Part shown: positions 42,105 to 51,040 of the stretch, in pieces | How positions within the stretch are numbered: position 1 is the stretch's first letter | Layout of the letters: each line of letters starts with the position of its first letter | Source of the DNA: Sutterella massiliensis | GTDB taxonomy: Bacteria > Pseudomonadota > Gammaproteobacteria > Burkholderiales > Burkholderiaceae_F | Assembly (NCBI RefSeq): GCF_016899755.1 | Contig: NZ_JACJJC010000010.1 | Location: 1 to 64,000, forward strand | Length of the DNA: 64,000 bases | Reading direction: 5' to 3' | Position numbers and translations under genes: made by a program | Notes under the pieces: generated by a model | Database searches by the model: none | Seen by the model: the letters and a program-made list of their open reading frames with translations, nothing else | What the model was told of the DNA's origin: nothing

Positions 42105-42590
42105 ATGTCCGAGCTTATGTTGTCTCAAGACGATCTCGTCAAACTTCTCGATCTTCTGAGCAAAGGCGCGAGCGTCGCGCAGCTTACCGGTGTCTCGAAG
42201 GAGACGCTTGAGGGCTTGTACGGGGTTGCTCGCAATCTCTACGTTGCGGGCAACTACAAGGATGCCCAGGTGGTTTTTCAGGCGCTTTCCATCTATGACG
42301 CCAACGACATGCGTTTTTGGATGGGGCTGGGCGGCTGTCGTCAGGCGCTCGAAGAATACGAACGTGCAGCCGAGGCCTATCAGATGGCTGCGGTTGCTTC
42401 GAATCTCAAGAATCCCGAGCCGCTCCTTTACGCCGTTCGCTGTCTCGTGAAGCTCAATCGCCGTGAGGATGCGATTGCCGGCCTTCAGGCGCTTCTCACC
42501 TTCGGCGGCGACGATAAAGACCCGGCGCAGGCGGCGTGCCTCAAGCAGGCAGAGGCGCTTCTGGAGATGCTGAAAGGAGCACAAAAGTGA
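42105..42590 (+). CDS. SycD/LcrH-type class II translocator chaperone
   Basis: The 161-residue protein has an N-terminal dimerisation helix and three TPRs: LYGVARNLYVAGNYKDAQVV, DMRFWMGLGGCRQALEEYER and PEPLLYAVRCLVKLNRREDA. This is the LcrH/SycD/BcrH plan. Its concave face binds the two hydrophobic translocators encoded just downstream, keeping them from toxic membrane insertion before export. AAGGAAG precedes the ATG at 42105. Its stop overlaps the GTG start of sctE (GTGA), so the chaperone and its client are translationally coupled. Confidence 0.93.
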   Translation: MSELMLSQDDLVKLLDLLSKGASVAQLTGVSKETLEGLYGVARNLYVAGNYKDAQVVFQALSIYDANDMRFWMGLGGCRQALEEYERAAEAYQMAAVASNLKNPEPLLYAVRCLVKLNRREDAIAGLQALLTFGGDDKDPAQAACLKQAEALLEMLKGAQK

Positions 42591-43597
42591 CTTCGGTTTC
42601 GGAACTCGGATTTAAGTCCATTTTCGGACAGTACGGCGCCACGATCGATGAAGAGGGCAAGCGCTCGGACAGCATCCGTCTTGGTGACGACGGCTTGCCC
42701 GTCATTGACGGAAAAGACGCTGCTTCGTCAGACGATTTGCCTGTTCTGCCGCTTTCGATGTCGGGCGTGTCCATCGATCAGCTTATGAAGGCGATCGCAG
42801 AAGAGGCGCGCCGCCAGGGCGTGCAGTCCGCCGTGGAGTCGCTCGAGATCGACGGCGATAAGATCGCTACCGAAGGCCAGAAGCGCTTGGAAGAGATCAC
42901 TACGCAGCTCGAAAAGGCCTCCAAACAGTCCTTCTGGGACAAGTTCGTGAAGGCTTTCAAGATCATCGGTGCGGTGTTCGGCGTGATTGCGTCGGCGGCA
43001 ACGGCTGTTGCGAGCTTTGCGACGGGCAACGTCGCGCTCGGCATTGCCGCGATCGTGGGCGTGCTTGTATCCGTTGACGGTCTCATGTCGGCAGCGTCCG
43101 ACGGCAAGATCAGCTTGCAGGCGGGCTTCACCAAACTCGGACAAGCCATGGGGATGAGCGACGAAGCGGCCAACTGGTTCGGGTTCGGCCTTAATCTTGC
43201 GGTCATGGTGGCCGGCATTGCATTCAGCATTGGCGCTTCTGCTTCTGCGGGCGCGAGTTCGGCAGCCAATATGGCCGAGAAGGGTGCCGAGCTTGCGCTC
43301 AAGATGGGCTACATCTCGATCGGTGCAAATGCAGCTTCAGGTGTTTCGCAGGCAGGCGCTGCCGTCGGCGACGCTGCGCTCGCATTCATTCGCAAGGACA
43401 TCGCCGACAGCAAGGCCAATATGGTCGATATTGATGCGATTCTCGAACAAATCCGAGCGAACATGAAGATGAAAGAGGATTTTGTCGAAGCGCAGCTGAA
43501 AGCCTCGCAGTCGATCATGGCCTCAGCCATGGAAATCGTGGAAAACAACGCACAGACTTCAACGTCGATTCTGACGGGGAGTCCTTCTTTGGCATAA
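42587..43597 (+). CDS. sctE: T3SS large translocator SctE (YopB-like)
   Basis: The product has 336 residues from a GTG start with AAGGAG 7 nt upstream, overlapping the chaperone stop. An acidic N-terminus and coiled coil (TEGQKRLEEITTQLEKAS) precede two hydrophobic hairpins typical of YopB/IpaB/BopB: FKIIGAVFGVIASAATAVAS with GNVALGIAAIVGVLV, and GFGLNLAVMVAGIAFSIGAS. A C-terminal helix region (VDIDAILEQIRANMKMKEDF) follows. It forms the host-membrane pore with SctB. Context between SycD-like chaperone and sctB is exactly as in Ysc and Bsc systems. Confidence 0.9.
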   Translation: MTSVSELGFKSIFGQYGATIDEEGKRSDSIRLGDDGLPVIDGKDAASSDDLPVLPLSMSGVSIDQLMKAIAEEARRQGVQSAVESLEIDGDKIATEGQKRLEEITTQLEKASKQSFWDKFVKAFKIIGAVFGVIASAATAVASFATGNVALGIAAIVGVLVSVDGLMSAASDGKISLQAGFTKLGQAMGMSDEAANWFGFGLNLAVMVAGIAFSIGASASAGASSAANMAEKGAELALKMGYISIGANAASGVSQAGAAVGDAALAFIRKDIADSKANMVDIDAILEQIRANMKMKEDFVEAQLKASQSIMASAMEIVENNAQTSTSILTGSPSLA

Positions 43598-43615
43598 CGA
43601 ATCGGAGGTCAATCC

Positions 43616-44371
43616 ATGACCGTCGTTCAAACCGATTATTCCAATCGATACTACGAGGTCGATGCCGCCTTCAAAACTACGGGTACGGATACGCCCGATG
43701 CTGTCGGCGGCGACGAAGAAATTACCGAATCGGTCCGCAACCATCCGATGCATACGGCTCTGCCCGGGTTGCCGCCGGGTATTGAATGTCCGCTCGGGGG
43801 CACGCCGTCGCTTGGTGCATCCGTGCTTGCTCTCACGGGAGAGTTGGCCGATGAGATGCGTCGAATGGCAACCGAACAGCGCATGATGGAATCGCGGGCC
43901 ATTGTTTCGGAAATGAAGTCGCAGGCCAACGAGATGCGCGAGCAGGCCAGGACCGCTTTCTGGACGAATCTTGCCGGCGCGGCGCTTTCGTTTGCTGCGG
44001 CGGGTATCTCGATTTTCGGTTCCGTGCGTGCCGGCAAGCTCGGTTCGCAAGTTGCAGAGGGCATTTCAGACGCAACTGCCAAAGCACAGCGTCAGGCTTC
44101 GGAAATACAGCAGACGCTGCAGCTTTACCAAGGCATCTCGCAGGTTGGACAAACGGCGGGATCTACGACGCAATCGCTCGGTCAGAGCGTCAGCACTTGG
44201 TACGAGGCGGCGATCAAGGAAATGGACGCGACGATCGAAGGGATGCGTGCATCCGTCTCGCAGCTTGAGAGTCTGGACGAAGCTTTGAAGGAAGTTATTC
44301 GCAAAGCCACCGAGTCGCAGCAGGCGATTCAGGAGAGCATGAATCAAACGCGTACGCGGATTCTGAGCTGA
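43616..44371 (+). CDS. sctB: T3SS small translocator SctB (YopD-like)
   Basis: The 251-residue protein has a disordered N-terminus, one central hydrophobic helix (WTNLAGAALSFAAAGISIF, about 122-140) flanked by coiled coils (MRRMATEQRMMESRAIVSEM; ASEIQQTLQLYQGISQ), and a Gln/Ser-rich amphipathic C-terminus. This is the YopD/BopD/EspB plan: one membrane pass and partnership with SctE in the translocon. CGGAGG precedes the ATG 18 nt after the sctE stop. YopD also has regulatory functions in Yersinia; nothing here shows whether this one does. Confidence 0.88.
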   Translation: MTVVQTDYSNRYYEVDAAFKTTGTDTPDAVGGDEEITESVRNHPMHTALPGLPPGIECPLGGTPSLGASVLALTGELADEMRRMATEQRMMESRAIVSEMKSQANEMREQARTAFWTNLAGAALSFAAAGISIFGSVRAGKLGSQVAEGISDATAKAQRQASEIQQTLQLYQGISQVGQTAGSTTQSLGQSVSTWYEAAIKEMDATIEGMRASVSQLESLDEALKEVIRKATESQQAIQESMNQTRTRILS

Positions 44372-44509
44372 GGCCTGCATAGCGTGCGTACGGCGTCTGC
44401 CGTATGCTTGAGGACATGGCGCGGCCGAGTGCGAGCGGCCGCAGAGAGGGAAGTTGCGCGGCGCAACGGCTGCGCATTTTCCGCAAGTAGAACGTGGGAG
44501 AAGTTGAGG

Positions 44510-44995
44510 ATGTTCGAGTCGTTAAGAGAAGCCGCCGAGGCGCTCTCGCGTGAAGCCGGCTGGTCGTCGCCCGTCTTTGATGAGGACGGGTGCTGCCGCT
44601 ACGCGCTCGAAGACGGACTCGAACTCGCGCTCCTGAGTCCGGACGGCCGCGCGTTGCTGCTTCGTGCCGATCTCGGCGAAGCGCCCGATCTGCAAGGGCC
44701 TGACGCGTATGCTGCGACAGAGCGCTGGCGCACGGTGGGAATGCTCGCTGCAGCGTCGATGCGAGCACGGCGCTCGACCTTGGGCGCAGCAGACGGCCGT
44801 CTGGAGCTTTATCGACTTCTTTCGCTCGACAGGTGTACGTCCGAAAGTCTCGCGCAGGAAGCCGGCGACTTTCTGAACGACGAAGCCTGGTGGCGCGAGC
44901 GGCTTTCGGGCGAGGCGCCGGGCGCGTCCGGTGCATCACCTTTCTCCGCTTTTTCGATGCCTTCGAGCAGTTGGTTTACCGGTAATCCTTATTGA
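44510..44995 (+). CDS. CesT-type class I T3SS chaperone
   Basis: From ATG 44510 the product has 161 residues. It is small and acidic, with the CesT/SycE fold pattern: an N-terminal helix (FESLREAAEALSREAG), strands (CCRYALEDGLELALLSPDGR, ALLLRADLG), a middle helix (ERWRTVGMLAAASMRARR) and a final strand/helix. The tail is Ser/Gly-rich. It may serve an effector or help the translocators. The longer frame upstream (from 44384) is Arg-rich and lacks a ribosome-binding site, so it is rejected; GGGAG precedes the chosen start. It lies between sctB and sctC. Confidence 0.68.
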   Translation: MFESLREAAEALSREAGWSSPVFDEDGCCRYALEDGLELALLSPDGRALLLRADLGEAPDLQGPDAYAATERWRTVGMLAAASMRARRSTLGAADGRLELYRLLSLDRCTSESLAQEAGDFLNDEAWWRERLSGEAPGASGASPFSAFSMPSSSWFTGNPY

Positions 44996-45007
44996 GGCGG
45001 GCGCAGG

Positions 45008-46960
45008 ATGAACGCAAAGCGAACGGCCAAACATCTGCGAAGCGCGGCGGCGCTCACACTCTCGGCGATGCTCCTTGCTGCGCCGACGGGCACCGTCTCG
45101 GCGTCGAGCTTCACCGCGCCCTTTACGCACTATGCCGACGGACAGCCGCTCGGAGCGGTGCTCTCGAGCTTTGCTCGCTCGCAGGGGCTTCGCGCCGAAG
45201 TCGAGAGCGACGTAGAAGGCACGGTGAGCGGGCGCTTTTCGCGTGTTTCTCCTCGGGACTTCATGGGGGCGATGCGTGAAGCCTATGGTGTCGGCTGCTA
45301 CGTGCTCGGCGACACGGCGCATTTCTACAGCCAGCGCTCGGTGAGAAAGGAATTCATCACGATTCCGAACGGCACGAACGACGGTCTTTTGACCGCGCTC
45401 GAGCATTCCGGGTTTGTGGCCGACGAGCTGCCGATCAAAACGAGTCCCGAGGGCGGCATGCTCATCGTCGAGGGCCCCGAGAGCTACATTACGCAGATTC
45501 AGGCTGCTGCAGCCGCCTATCAGGCTTCGCTTGCTGAAAAGGTCGAGATGCGCGTCTTCCCCCTTAAATTCGCTTGGGCAGACGACATCACGCTTGAAAA
45601 CATGGACCGCCAGGTGACGGTGCCCGGCATTGCCTCGATTCTGCGCGGCATGGTGCTCGGGCAATCCGTGGGCGGAGAAACCGTCTCGGCCGGACGCGGC
45701 GCGAACGTACCCACCGTGCCGAGTCTCACGGGCGAGGGCCTCTCGCGGCAGAGCGTCTATCGCGAAAAGAAGGCCGCTCAGGTCTCTGCAGCTGCAGAAC
45801 CCGCCTCGCCCGCAGCGGGCAACGTGAGCATCATGGCCGATCCACGCGTGAACGCCGTGCTCGTTTCGGACGCCGCTTACCGCATGCCCTATTACGAGAA
45901 GGTGATTAAGGAGCTCGACAAACCCGTGGAGCTCGTTGAAATTCACGCCGCGATCGTCGACATCGACACCAACGCGAGCCGCGACCTCGGCGTCAACCTG
46001 AGCGGGCGCGGCGGCAGCGGCAACTGGCAGGGCGGCGGCACCGCAGGTGCGGGCAACAGCGACGGATTCGATTCCGCGGGCAACCCCATCATCACGACGT
46101 CTTCCGGTTCGGCGGGCGGTATTCTCTCGACGATTTATACGCACGGCTCGGACTACTTCATGGCGCGCATCACGGCGCTTGAAGAGGAAAACGCCGCGCG
46201 CATGCTCGGCCGCCCCTCGGTTCTCACGGTCGACAACGTGCAGGCCGTGCTCGAGAACACGACGACCTACTACATTCCGCTTCGCGGCATTGAAGCCGTC
46301 GATCTCTATAAAGTCGAGTCGGGAACGGTGCTGCGCGTGACGCCGCACATTATTCACGGCGAAGACGGCAAGACCTCCATCAAGCTTGCCGTGAGCGTGC
46401 AGGACGACCAGAGCGATGCGGGATCGGGCTACCAGAATATCGGCGGAGAAACTTCGGATGCCATCACCGTCTCTCCCATCAAGCAGACCCGCATCAATAC
46501 CCAGGCAATGGTAGGCGAGGGCGATTCGCTCCTCATCGGCGGCTACTACTACGAACAGAAAACCGAAGGCACGAGCGGCGTTCCGTTTTTAAAGGACATT
46601 CCGCTTCTGGGTGCTCTTTTCAGAAGCTCTTCTAAGAGCGGCCGTCAAATGGAGCGCCTCATTCTCATCACGCCGAGAATTGTCACGGCCGAGGTGGACA
46701 ACGTGCCGACGCGCGTGCGCGTGAACGACTTCAAAAAGGGTGCGACCGACAACGACTATGAACTGCCGCAGGCTGACGACGAGCTGCCGCTCACGCTCGA
46801 TATCCGAATGCTTGACGGCAGCGGCGAAGCTGAGAAGACGCCGCAAAGCGAGGACGGCGCGCGGGCGCTTCCCGTCACGACGATCACCCATACGACGGGC
46901 GTGCAGCCTGCCGAGGTGCTTGACGAAACCGAAGTGCTGACGTTGAAGGAGACGCCATGA
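45008..46960 (+). CDS. sctC: T3SS outer-membrane secretin SctC
   Basis: The 650-residue precursor has a Sec signal peptide (cleaved after VSA). Periplasmic N domains follow (about 35-290, for example FTHYADGQPLGAVLSSFARS and VEMRVFPLKFAWADDITL). The C-terminal secretin domain shows VELVEIHAAIVDIDTNASRD, VLENTTTYYIPL, INTQAMVGEGDSLLIGGYYY and the closing PLLGALFRSSSKSGRQMERL. The last 90 residues form an S domain for pilotin binding. No pilotin gene is seen nearby. SctC forms the gated outer-membrane ring. Its stop overlaps sctD by 4 nt. Confidence 0.95.
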   Translation: MNAKRTAKHLRSAAALTLSAMLLAAPTGTVSASSFTAPFTHYADGQPLGAVLSSFARSQGLRAEVESDVEGTVSGRFSRVSPRDFMGAMREAYGVGCYVLGDTAHFYSQRSVRKEFITIPNGTNDGLLTALEHSGFVADELPIKTSPEGGMLIVEGPESYITQIQAAAAAYQASLAEKVEMRVFPLKFAWADDITLENMDRQVTVPGIASILRGMVLGQSVGGETVSAGRGANVPTVPSLTGEGLSRQSVYREKKAAQVSAAAEPASPAAGNVSIMADPRVNAVLVSDAAYRMPYYEKVIKELDKPVELVEIHAAIVDIDTNASRDLGVNLSGRGGSGNWQGGGTAGAGNSDGFDSAGNPIITTSSGSAGGILSTIYTHGSDYFMARITALEEENAARMLGRPSVLTVDNVQAVLENTTTYYIPLRGIEAVDLYKVESGTVLRVTPHIIHGEDGKTSIKLAVSVQDDQSDAGSGYQNIGGETSDAITVSPIKQTRINTQAMVGEGDSLLIGGYYYEQKTEGTSGVPFLKDIPLLGALFRSSSKSGRQMERLILITPRIVTAEVDNVPTRVRVNDFKKGATDNDYELPQADDELPLTLDIRMLDGSGEAEKTPQSEDGARALPVTTITHTTGVQPAEVLDETEVLTLKETP

Positions 46961-48573
46961 CGATGGGGAGCGGCGTTCGGCTTCGACTTTATTCCGGCGT
47001 CCACATGGGTGCCGAGATCGCGCTCACCGAGGGTCTCTGGGTGTTCGGCCGGGACGACTCGTGCGACATCGTGCTCGCCGATCCCGGACTCGCACCGCGG
47101 CACGCGGTGCTCGACGTCAAGGCGAGTGCGCTTCGCTACGAGAACCTCGACGGGCGCGTTGAGTCGCCCGAGGGCGAGGCGCCCGCTTCTGCCGAGCTCG
47201 AACCCGGACGCCTCTGGCGCATGGGCCCCGTGCTTTTTGCCTGGGCAGCCGAAGGCGCGGCCGAGAGTCTCTGGGAAGCGGTCGATGCCGAGCGCGCGAA
47301 ATATGCGGCTGGCGTCGTTGCGGCGCGAGCGCAGACGGGGGGCGTAGAAAAGACGGCGCAGGCGCCTGCTGAGGACGAAAAGCGAGACGCCGCGCCGGTT
47401 AATGAGGCCGCTGCGAGCAGCCCGGGGGCAGACGAGCTCGCGAGCGGCGTCGCGGGAGCGGAGCGTGCCGCGAATAGAGCTCAAAGCGCGCACGACCGTT
47501 CGGGGCTCAAAACCTTTGCCGTTGTTATCGCCGTGCTTCTTTTCGCCGGCGTTGCGGCGCTTGCCAGCGATTCGATGCGGCTGCGCACGGAAGCGTTCCT
47601 GATTGAAAAGGGTGCGCCGCAGGCGGCCGCGGCGATCGAGCGCATTTGGGGTGAAGGTCTGACGCCCCAGGAAGGCAAGGAGCGCGCGGCGGCGATTGCC
47701 GAAGCGCTCGCGGCGGCCGGTTTCGAGGGCGTCGTGCTCGAGACGAATGCGACAGCCGAGGTCTGCGGCGACGGTCTTTGGCGCTTGACGGGGGCGGTGA
47801 CGGACGACCGCGAGCGTGGCCGACTCGTTAGTTTTGCACGCTCGCAGTCCGTGCCGCTTGCGATCGACGTGCGCGTCGAACGCGATGCGACCGATACGCT
47901 TGCCGCGGCCTTCAACGCACTCGGGTTCTGGCCTGAAGTGACGGTCGAGCGGCGGGGCCACAAAGACGGCGCCGCAGTAGCCGATGGGACTGAAGTGCAG
48001 GATGCACTTGTCGTTGCGGGCTATATGCGGACCGCTTCGGTTGAAGAAAAGGCTTTTGCAGATGTCCGGGCGGCGCTCCCCGGTGACGGTTCGCGTCGCG
48101 CCTATCGGCTCGAGCGCCGAATTCGGCACGAAAGCGACTTGGCGCCTCGGATTGACGAAGCGCTCAAAGGGGCGGGGCTTCAAAGCATGCGGGTCGAGTA
48201 CCTGCCGGGGGCGCTGCAGCTTCGTGCGGCAGCGGCCGGCGCATCGGCGCAGTTCGATCGAGCGGTTGAAGTGATCAGAACGGCCGTCGACGTGCCGCTC
48301 AGAATAGAAAGAGGGGCGGCGCAAGCCGAAGCGGTGCCCGAGCCGCCTCAAAAAACCGCGACCGCACCCGTTTCGGGCGGCCCCGACTTTCGCGTGACGG
48401 CCGTCTCTGGGAGCGCCATGAAGTTCGTGACGCTCTCGACGGGCGAAAAGGTTTTTACGGGCGGGCGGCTGCCGGGCGGCTACACGCTCGAAGCGATTTC
48501 CGCCGAGCGCCTCGTGCTCGTGAAAGACAACAAGCGGATCGTCTATCCGCTCAAATTGAAGGAGAAGCACTGA
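46957..48573 (+). CDS. sctD: T3SS inner-membrane ring protein SctD
   Basis: The 538-residue protein has an N-terminal cytoplasmic FHA-like domain (LTEGLWVFGRDDSCDIVLAD, ALSP-like PRHAVLDVKA). A variable Ala/Glu-rich linker leads to one membrane helix at about 182-203 (LKTFAVVIAVLLFAGVAALA), followed by periplasmic ring-building (BON-like) repeats. This is the YscD/BscD plan. SctD forms the outer part of the inner-membrane ring with SctJ and connects to SctC. AAGGAG lies upstream in the sctC end. The extended linker and large periplasmic part make it longer than Yersinia YscD (about 420 residues). Confidence 0.9.
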   Translation: MTMGSGVRLRLYSGVHMGAEIALTEGLWVFGRDDSCDIVLADPGLAPRHAVLDVKASALRYENLDGRVESPEGEAPASAELEPGRLWRMGPVLFAWAAEGAAESLWEAVDAERAKYAAGVVAARAQTGGVEKTAQAPAEDEKRDAAPVNEAAASSPGADELASGVAGAERAANRAQSAHDRSGLKTFAVVIAVLLFAGVAALASDSMRLRTEAFLIEKGAPQAAAAIERIWGEGLTPQEGKERAAAIAEALAAAGFEGVVLETNATAEVCGDGLWRLTGAVTDDRERGRLVSFARSQSVPLAIDVRVERDATDTLAAAFNALGFWPEVTVERRGHKDGAAVADGTEVQDALVVAGYMRTASVEEKAFADVRAALPGDGSRRAYRLERRIRHESDLAPRIDEALKGAGLQSMRVEYLPGALQLRAAAAGASAQFDRAVEVIRTAVDVPLRIERGAAQAEAVPEPPQKTATAPVSGGPDFRVTAVSGSAMKFVTLSTGEKVFTGGRLPGGYTLEAISAERLVLVKDNKRIVYPLKLKEKH

Positions 48574-48780
48574 ATGACGACATTTGTATCCGCAGCGGAC
48601 GCCGCACGCGACGCGTCCTATGAAGATCGGCGCCGCATTCAAGACGAAACGGCCGACATGGCCGTGCGCCTGAGACGCGAGATGGACGCGGGTTTGTCGC
48701 CCGAGGACATGAAGCGCGCGCAGGCTGAAAAGGCGGCCGTCGATGCGGCGGCCGACATCCTCGAAAAGCTTTTCAAGTAA
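48574..48780 (+). CDS. YscE-like needle co-chaperone
   Basis: The 68-residue protein starts directly after the sctD stop with AAGGAG upstream. It is two helices: an N-terminal one rich in Asp/Arg, and ADMAVRLRREMDAGLSPEDM followed by KRAQAEKAAVDAAADILEKLF. The R-x-L/M-DAGLSPEDM turn and length fit the YscE/BscE/PscE family, which with YscG holds the needle subunit unpolymerised. Its position immediately before sctF, with an SctG-like gene after sctF, matches the Ysc order E-F-G. Confidence 0.78.
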   Translation: MTTFVSAADAARDASYEDRRRIQDETADMAVRLRREMDAGLSPEDMKRAQAEKAAVDAAADILEKLFK

Positions 48781-48794
48781 TCGGAGGCTTCACT

Positions 48795-49040
48795 ATGTCC
48801 GACCTCAACATCAATCAAATGTTCCAGTCGCTCGTGGGCTCGATCGAGACGTACGGGGCCGACCTCCAAAAACAGATGAACGCGATCGGCGGCGACGGTG
48901 AAAATGCGCAGCTGAGCGACACGGACCTCCTCAAGATGCAGTTCCAGGTCAATCAGTACAACACGCTCCTTGAGATGACGTCGACCGTGTCGAAAGCGCT
49001 TGTCGACGAAGCCAAGCAGATTGCGCAGCGAGCGAACTGA
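48795..49040 (+). CDS. sctF: T3SS needle subunit SctF
   Basis: The 81-residue protein is the size of YscF/PscF and has the helix-turn-helix layout. The first helix is INQMFQSLVGSIETYGADLQ. A turn with GGDGENAQLSDTD leads to the second helix DLLKMQFQVNQYNTLLEMTS ending VSKALVDEAKQIAQ, which packs in the needle lumen. CGGAGG precedes the ATG. Its chaperone genes flank it on both sides. Confidence 0.93.
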   Translation: MSDLNINQMFQSLVGSIETYGADLQKQMNAIGGDGENAQLSDTDLLKMQFQVNQYNTLLEMTSTVSKALVDEAKQIAQRAN

Positions 49041-49100
49041 TGCACGTCGAAACGCCGGCTTCAGCGGCCGGAGAGAAGGACAGCCAAAAGGAAAAGAACC

Positions 49101-49463
49101 ATGCTTACGAACGAGGACGTGCGGCGTCTGCTCGATATTGCCGCCGCAGGCATCAACGCGGGTGAAATCGCGTCTGCGAGAAAGATTTGCGAGGGCGTCA
49201 TTGCCGGGCACCCGGAACACGCGCCCGCGAAGATCCTGCTCGCCCTTTCGCACATTGCCGTCGGCGAGTACGAAGCCGCGGATCTGATCCTCAAGGACGA
49301 CGTGCTTCAGAAGACGCCGAACGATCCGGATGCGCTCGTGTACCTGGGACTTTCGGCGCACCTTGCGGGCCGCAAGGACGAGGCGGTCGAGATCCTCGGG
49401 CGCGTGCCCGCGGATGCGCCCGCTCAGCGCCTCGCGGCAGCGATTCTTGAAGAGAACGCCTGA
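49101..49463 (+). CDS. sctG: T3SS needle chaperone SctG (YscG-like)
   Basis: The 120-residue protein has three short TPR-like helix pairs (VRRLLDIAAAGINAGEIASA, APAKILLALSHIAVGEYEAA, DALVYLGLSAHLAGRKDEAV). YscG/PscG has this fold and cradles the C-terminal helix of the needle subunit together with YscE. It follows sctF as in Ysc systems. AAAGGAAAAG precedes the ATG. Confidence 0.85.
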   Translation: MLTNEDVRRLLDIAAAGINAGEIASARKICEGVIAGHPEHAPAKILLALSHIAVGEYEAADLILKDDVLQKTPNDPDALVYLGLSAHLAGRKDEAVEILGRVPADAPAQRLAAAILEENA

Positions 49464-49622
49464 GGCGGCTGCTGAGCGCGGGAAAGGCGCTCCGAAGCGC
49501 GATCGACTGCAACGGCTGCGGTCGGTCGCCTTGAAGTACGGAGTGCAGTAGAAACCCCGAGCAAAGCGGCCAAGCGAAACTTGGACGGACAGTTTCGGCA
49601 GGCATCGACAGGGAAGCACGCG

Positions 49623-50078
49623 ATGACGATCGGCGTTGATCTCGAGACGACACGCCGCCTCGTCGAGGCGGCCGAGGCCTTTTTGCGCCCGCAGGGCGAG
49701 GGGCTTGCGGCCGAAACGCGTGCGCCCGTGCCGCGGGAGACGGCAGAGGCGTTTCGCGCGCTTTTGGAGCGTCCCGAAGGTGCTCGATCCAATCCGTCGG
49801 CCGAGACGCTGCGGGCGAGCGAGGGCGCTTCGGAGAGCGTTCGCGTGAGCGGTGTCGAGGGCAAGATCGAGCCCGGGGCGCCCGATCGCGTTGAGGCGCC
49901 GCAGCCGCACGAGCAGGCGGCCGACCTTTCGTCGATTCGTCCCGAGCCCCTCAGTCCCGTCGAGCTCTATCGCCTGCAGTTCTCGGTCAACATGCATGTT
50001 TTCGAAACGAAGGCGATGAAGGGCGTTCGTGATGCCGCCGCGTCGCGTCTTGACGAGATCGTTCGGTCCTCGGGCTGA
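49623..50078 (+). CDS. sctI: T3SS inner rod protein SctI
   Basis: From ATG 49623 the product has 151 residues. The N-terminal two thirds are low-complexity and Glu/Ala/Pro-rich. The conserved part is C-terminal (LSPVELYRLQFSVNMHVFET, ending KGVRDAAASRLDEIVRSSG), the polymerising helix of YscI/PrgJ-type rod proteins. It lies between sctG and sctJ, the usual place. The last base overlaps the upstream open frame of sctJ but not its chosen start. Confidence 0.82.
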   Translation: MTIGVDLETTRRLVEAAEAFLRPQGEGLAAETRAPVPRETAEAFRALLERPEGARSNPSAETLRASEGASESVRVSGVEGKIEPGAPDRVEAPQPHEQAADLSSIRPEPLSPVELYRLQFSVNMHVFETKAMKGVRDAAASRLDEIVRSSG

Positions 50079-50155
50079 TGCGAACGCAAAGAATCTCACC
50101 CGTTGATGTCCGTATAGCTCGAGAGAGCGTCCGAAATAAGAAAAAGAGAACCGAT

Positions 50156-51019
50156 ATGAAAGCGTTTACCAACATTGAGGACGACCGCAAGGCGCGCGCA
50201 GGCGCTGCTCGCACGACCTTTTCGCTGTGTCTGCGCCGCACGGCGGTCGTGCTTGCGGCCGCTTCGGTGCTGCTCCTTTCGGGCTGCAAATCCGAGGTCT
50301 ATCAGGGCCTCACCGAACAGCAGGCCAACGTGATGATGTCGGTGCTCATGAAGCACGGGATCGTGCCCGAGAAAGCGGCTTTGAAGGAAGGCTATTCGCT
50401 CTCGGTCGAAAGCAGCCAGGTTGCGAGAACGCTTGAACTCATGCGTGAGAACAACCTCCCGCGGCCCGCGTTTGAAAACATGGGTGAGATCTTTGCCGCC
50501 AAGGGCATGATTTCGTCCTCGACCGAAGAGCAGGCGCGCCTCACGTACGCGCTTTCGCAGGAACTTGCCGAGACCTTCTCGCAGATCGACGGCGTGCTCA
50601 CGGCGCGCGTGCACGTGGTGCTGGCAACGAGCGATGCGGCCACAGGGCAAACAACCCCGGCCTCTGCCGGCGTCTTTTTGCGCTACACGCCCGAATCGCA
50701 GGCGCCGGACCTCGTGTCGCGCATTCAGGTTCTGACGGCCAATGCCGTGCCCGGACTCGAGAGCAGCCGTGTTTCCGTGATGCTTGTGCCCGTTCGTGAA
50801 ACGGCAACCATTCCGATGGCGCCGCAGGCCGAAGGCGGCCTCTCAAAGTATGCGGCCGCATTTGCGGGTGTTCTCTTTGCGCTTTCGCTCGGCGCCTTGG
50901 GGGCTGCGGGCGTGCTCTACCGGCGCGCCAAAGCGGACGTCCCCGGCGCGTCACGCAAAGCGGACAAAGAAGACGGCAAGCCCGCAGGACGCGATGCCGT
51001 GCGTCCGGGCGGGTTCTGA
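50156..51019 (+). CDS. sctJ: T3SS inner-membrane ring lipoprotein SctJ
   Basis: From ATG 50156 the precursor has 287 residues. A lipoprotein signal with lipobox LLLSGC puts the modified cysteine at 44. Two ring-building domains follow (EVYQGLTEQQANVMMSVLMK; GVLTARVHVVLATSD with RVHV and SAGVFLRYTPES), then a C-terminal membrane helix (YAAAFAGVLFALSLGALGAA, about 229-250) and basic tail. This is YscJ/PrgK. SctJ forms the inner part of the inner-membrane ring. The long N-terminal region before the lipobox is unusual, and a shorter start could exist. Confidence 0.92.
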   Translation: MKAFTNIEDDRKARAGAARTTFSLCLRRTAVVLAAASVLLLSGCKSEVYQGLTEQQANVMMSVLMKHGIVPEKAALKEGYSLSVESSQVARTLELMRENNLPRPAFENMGEIFAAKGMISSSTEEQARLTYALSQELAETFSQIDGVLTARVHVVLATSDAATGQTTPASAGVFLRYTPESQAPDLVSRIQVLTANAVPGLESSRVSVMLVPVRETATIPMAPQAEGGLSKYAAAFAGVLFALSLGALGAAGVLYRRAKADVPGASRKADKEDGKPAGRDAVRPGGF

Positions 51020-51040
51020 CGCCGCCGGAGGACCCTTCGC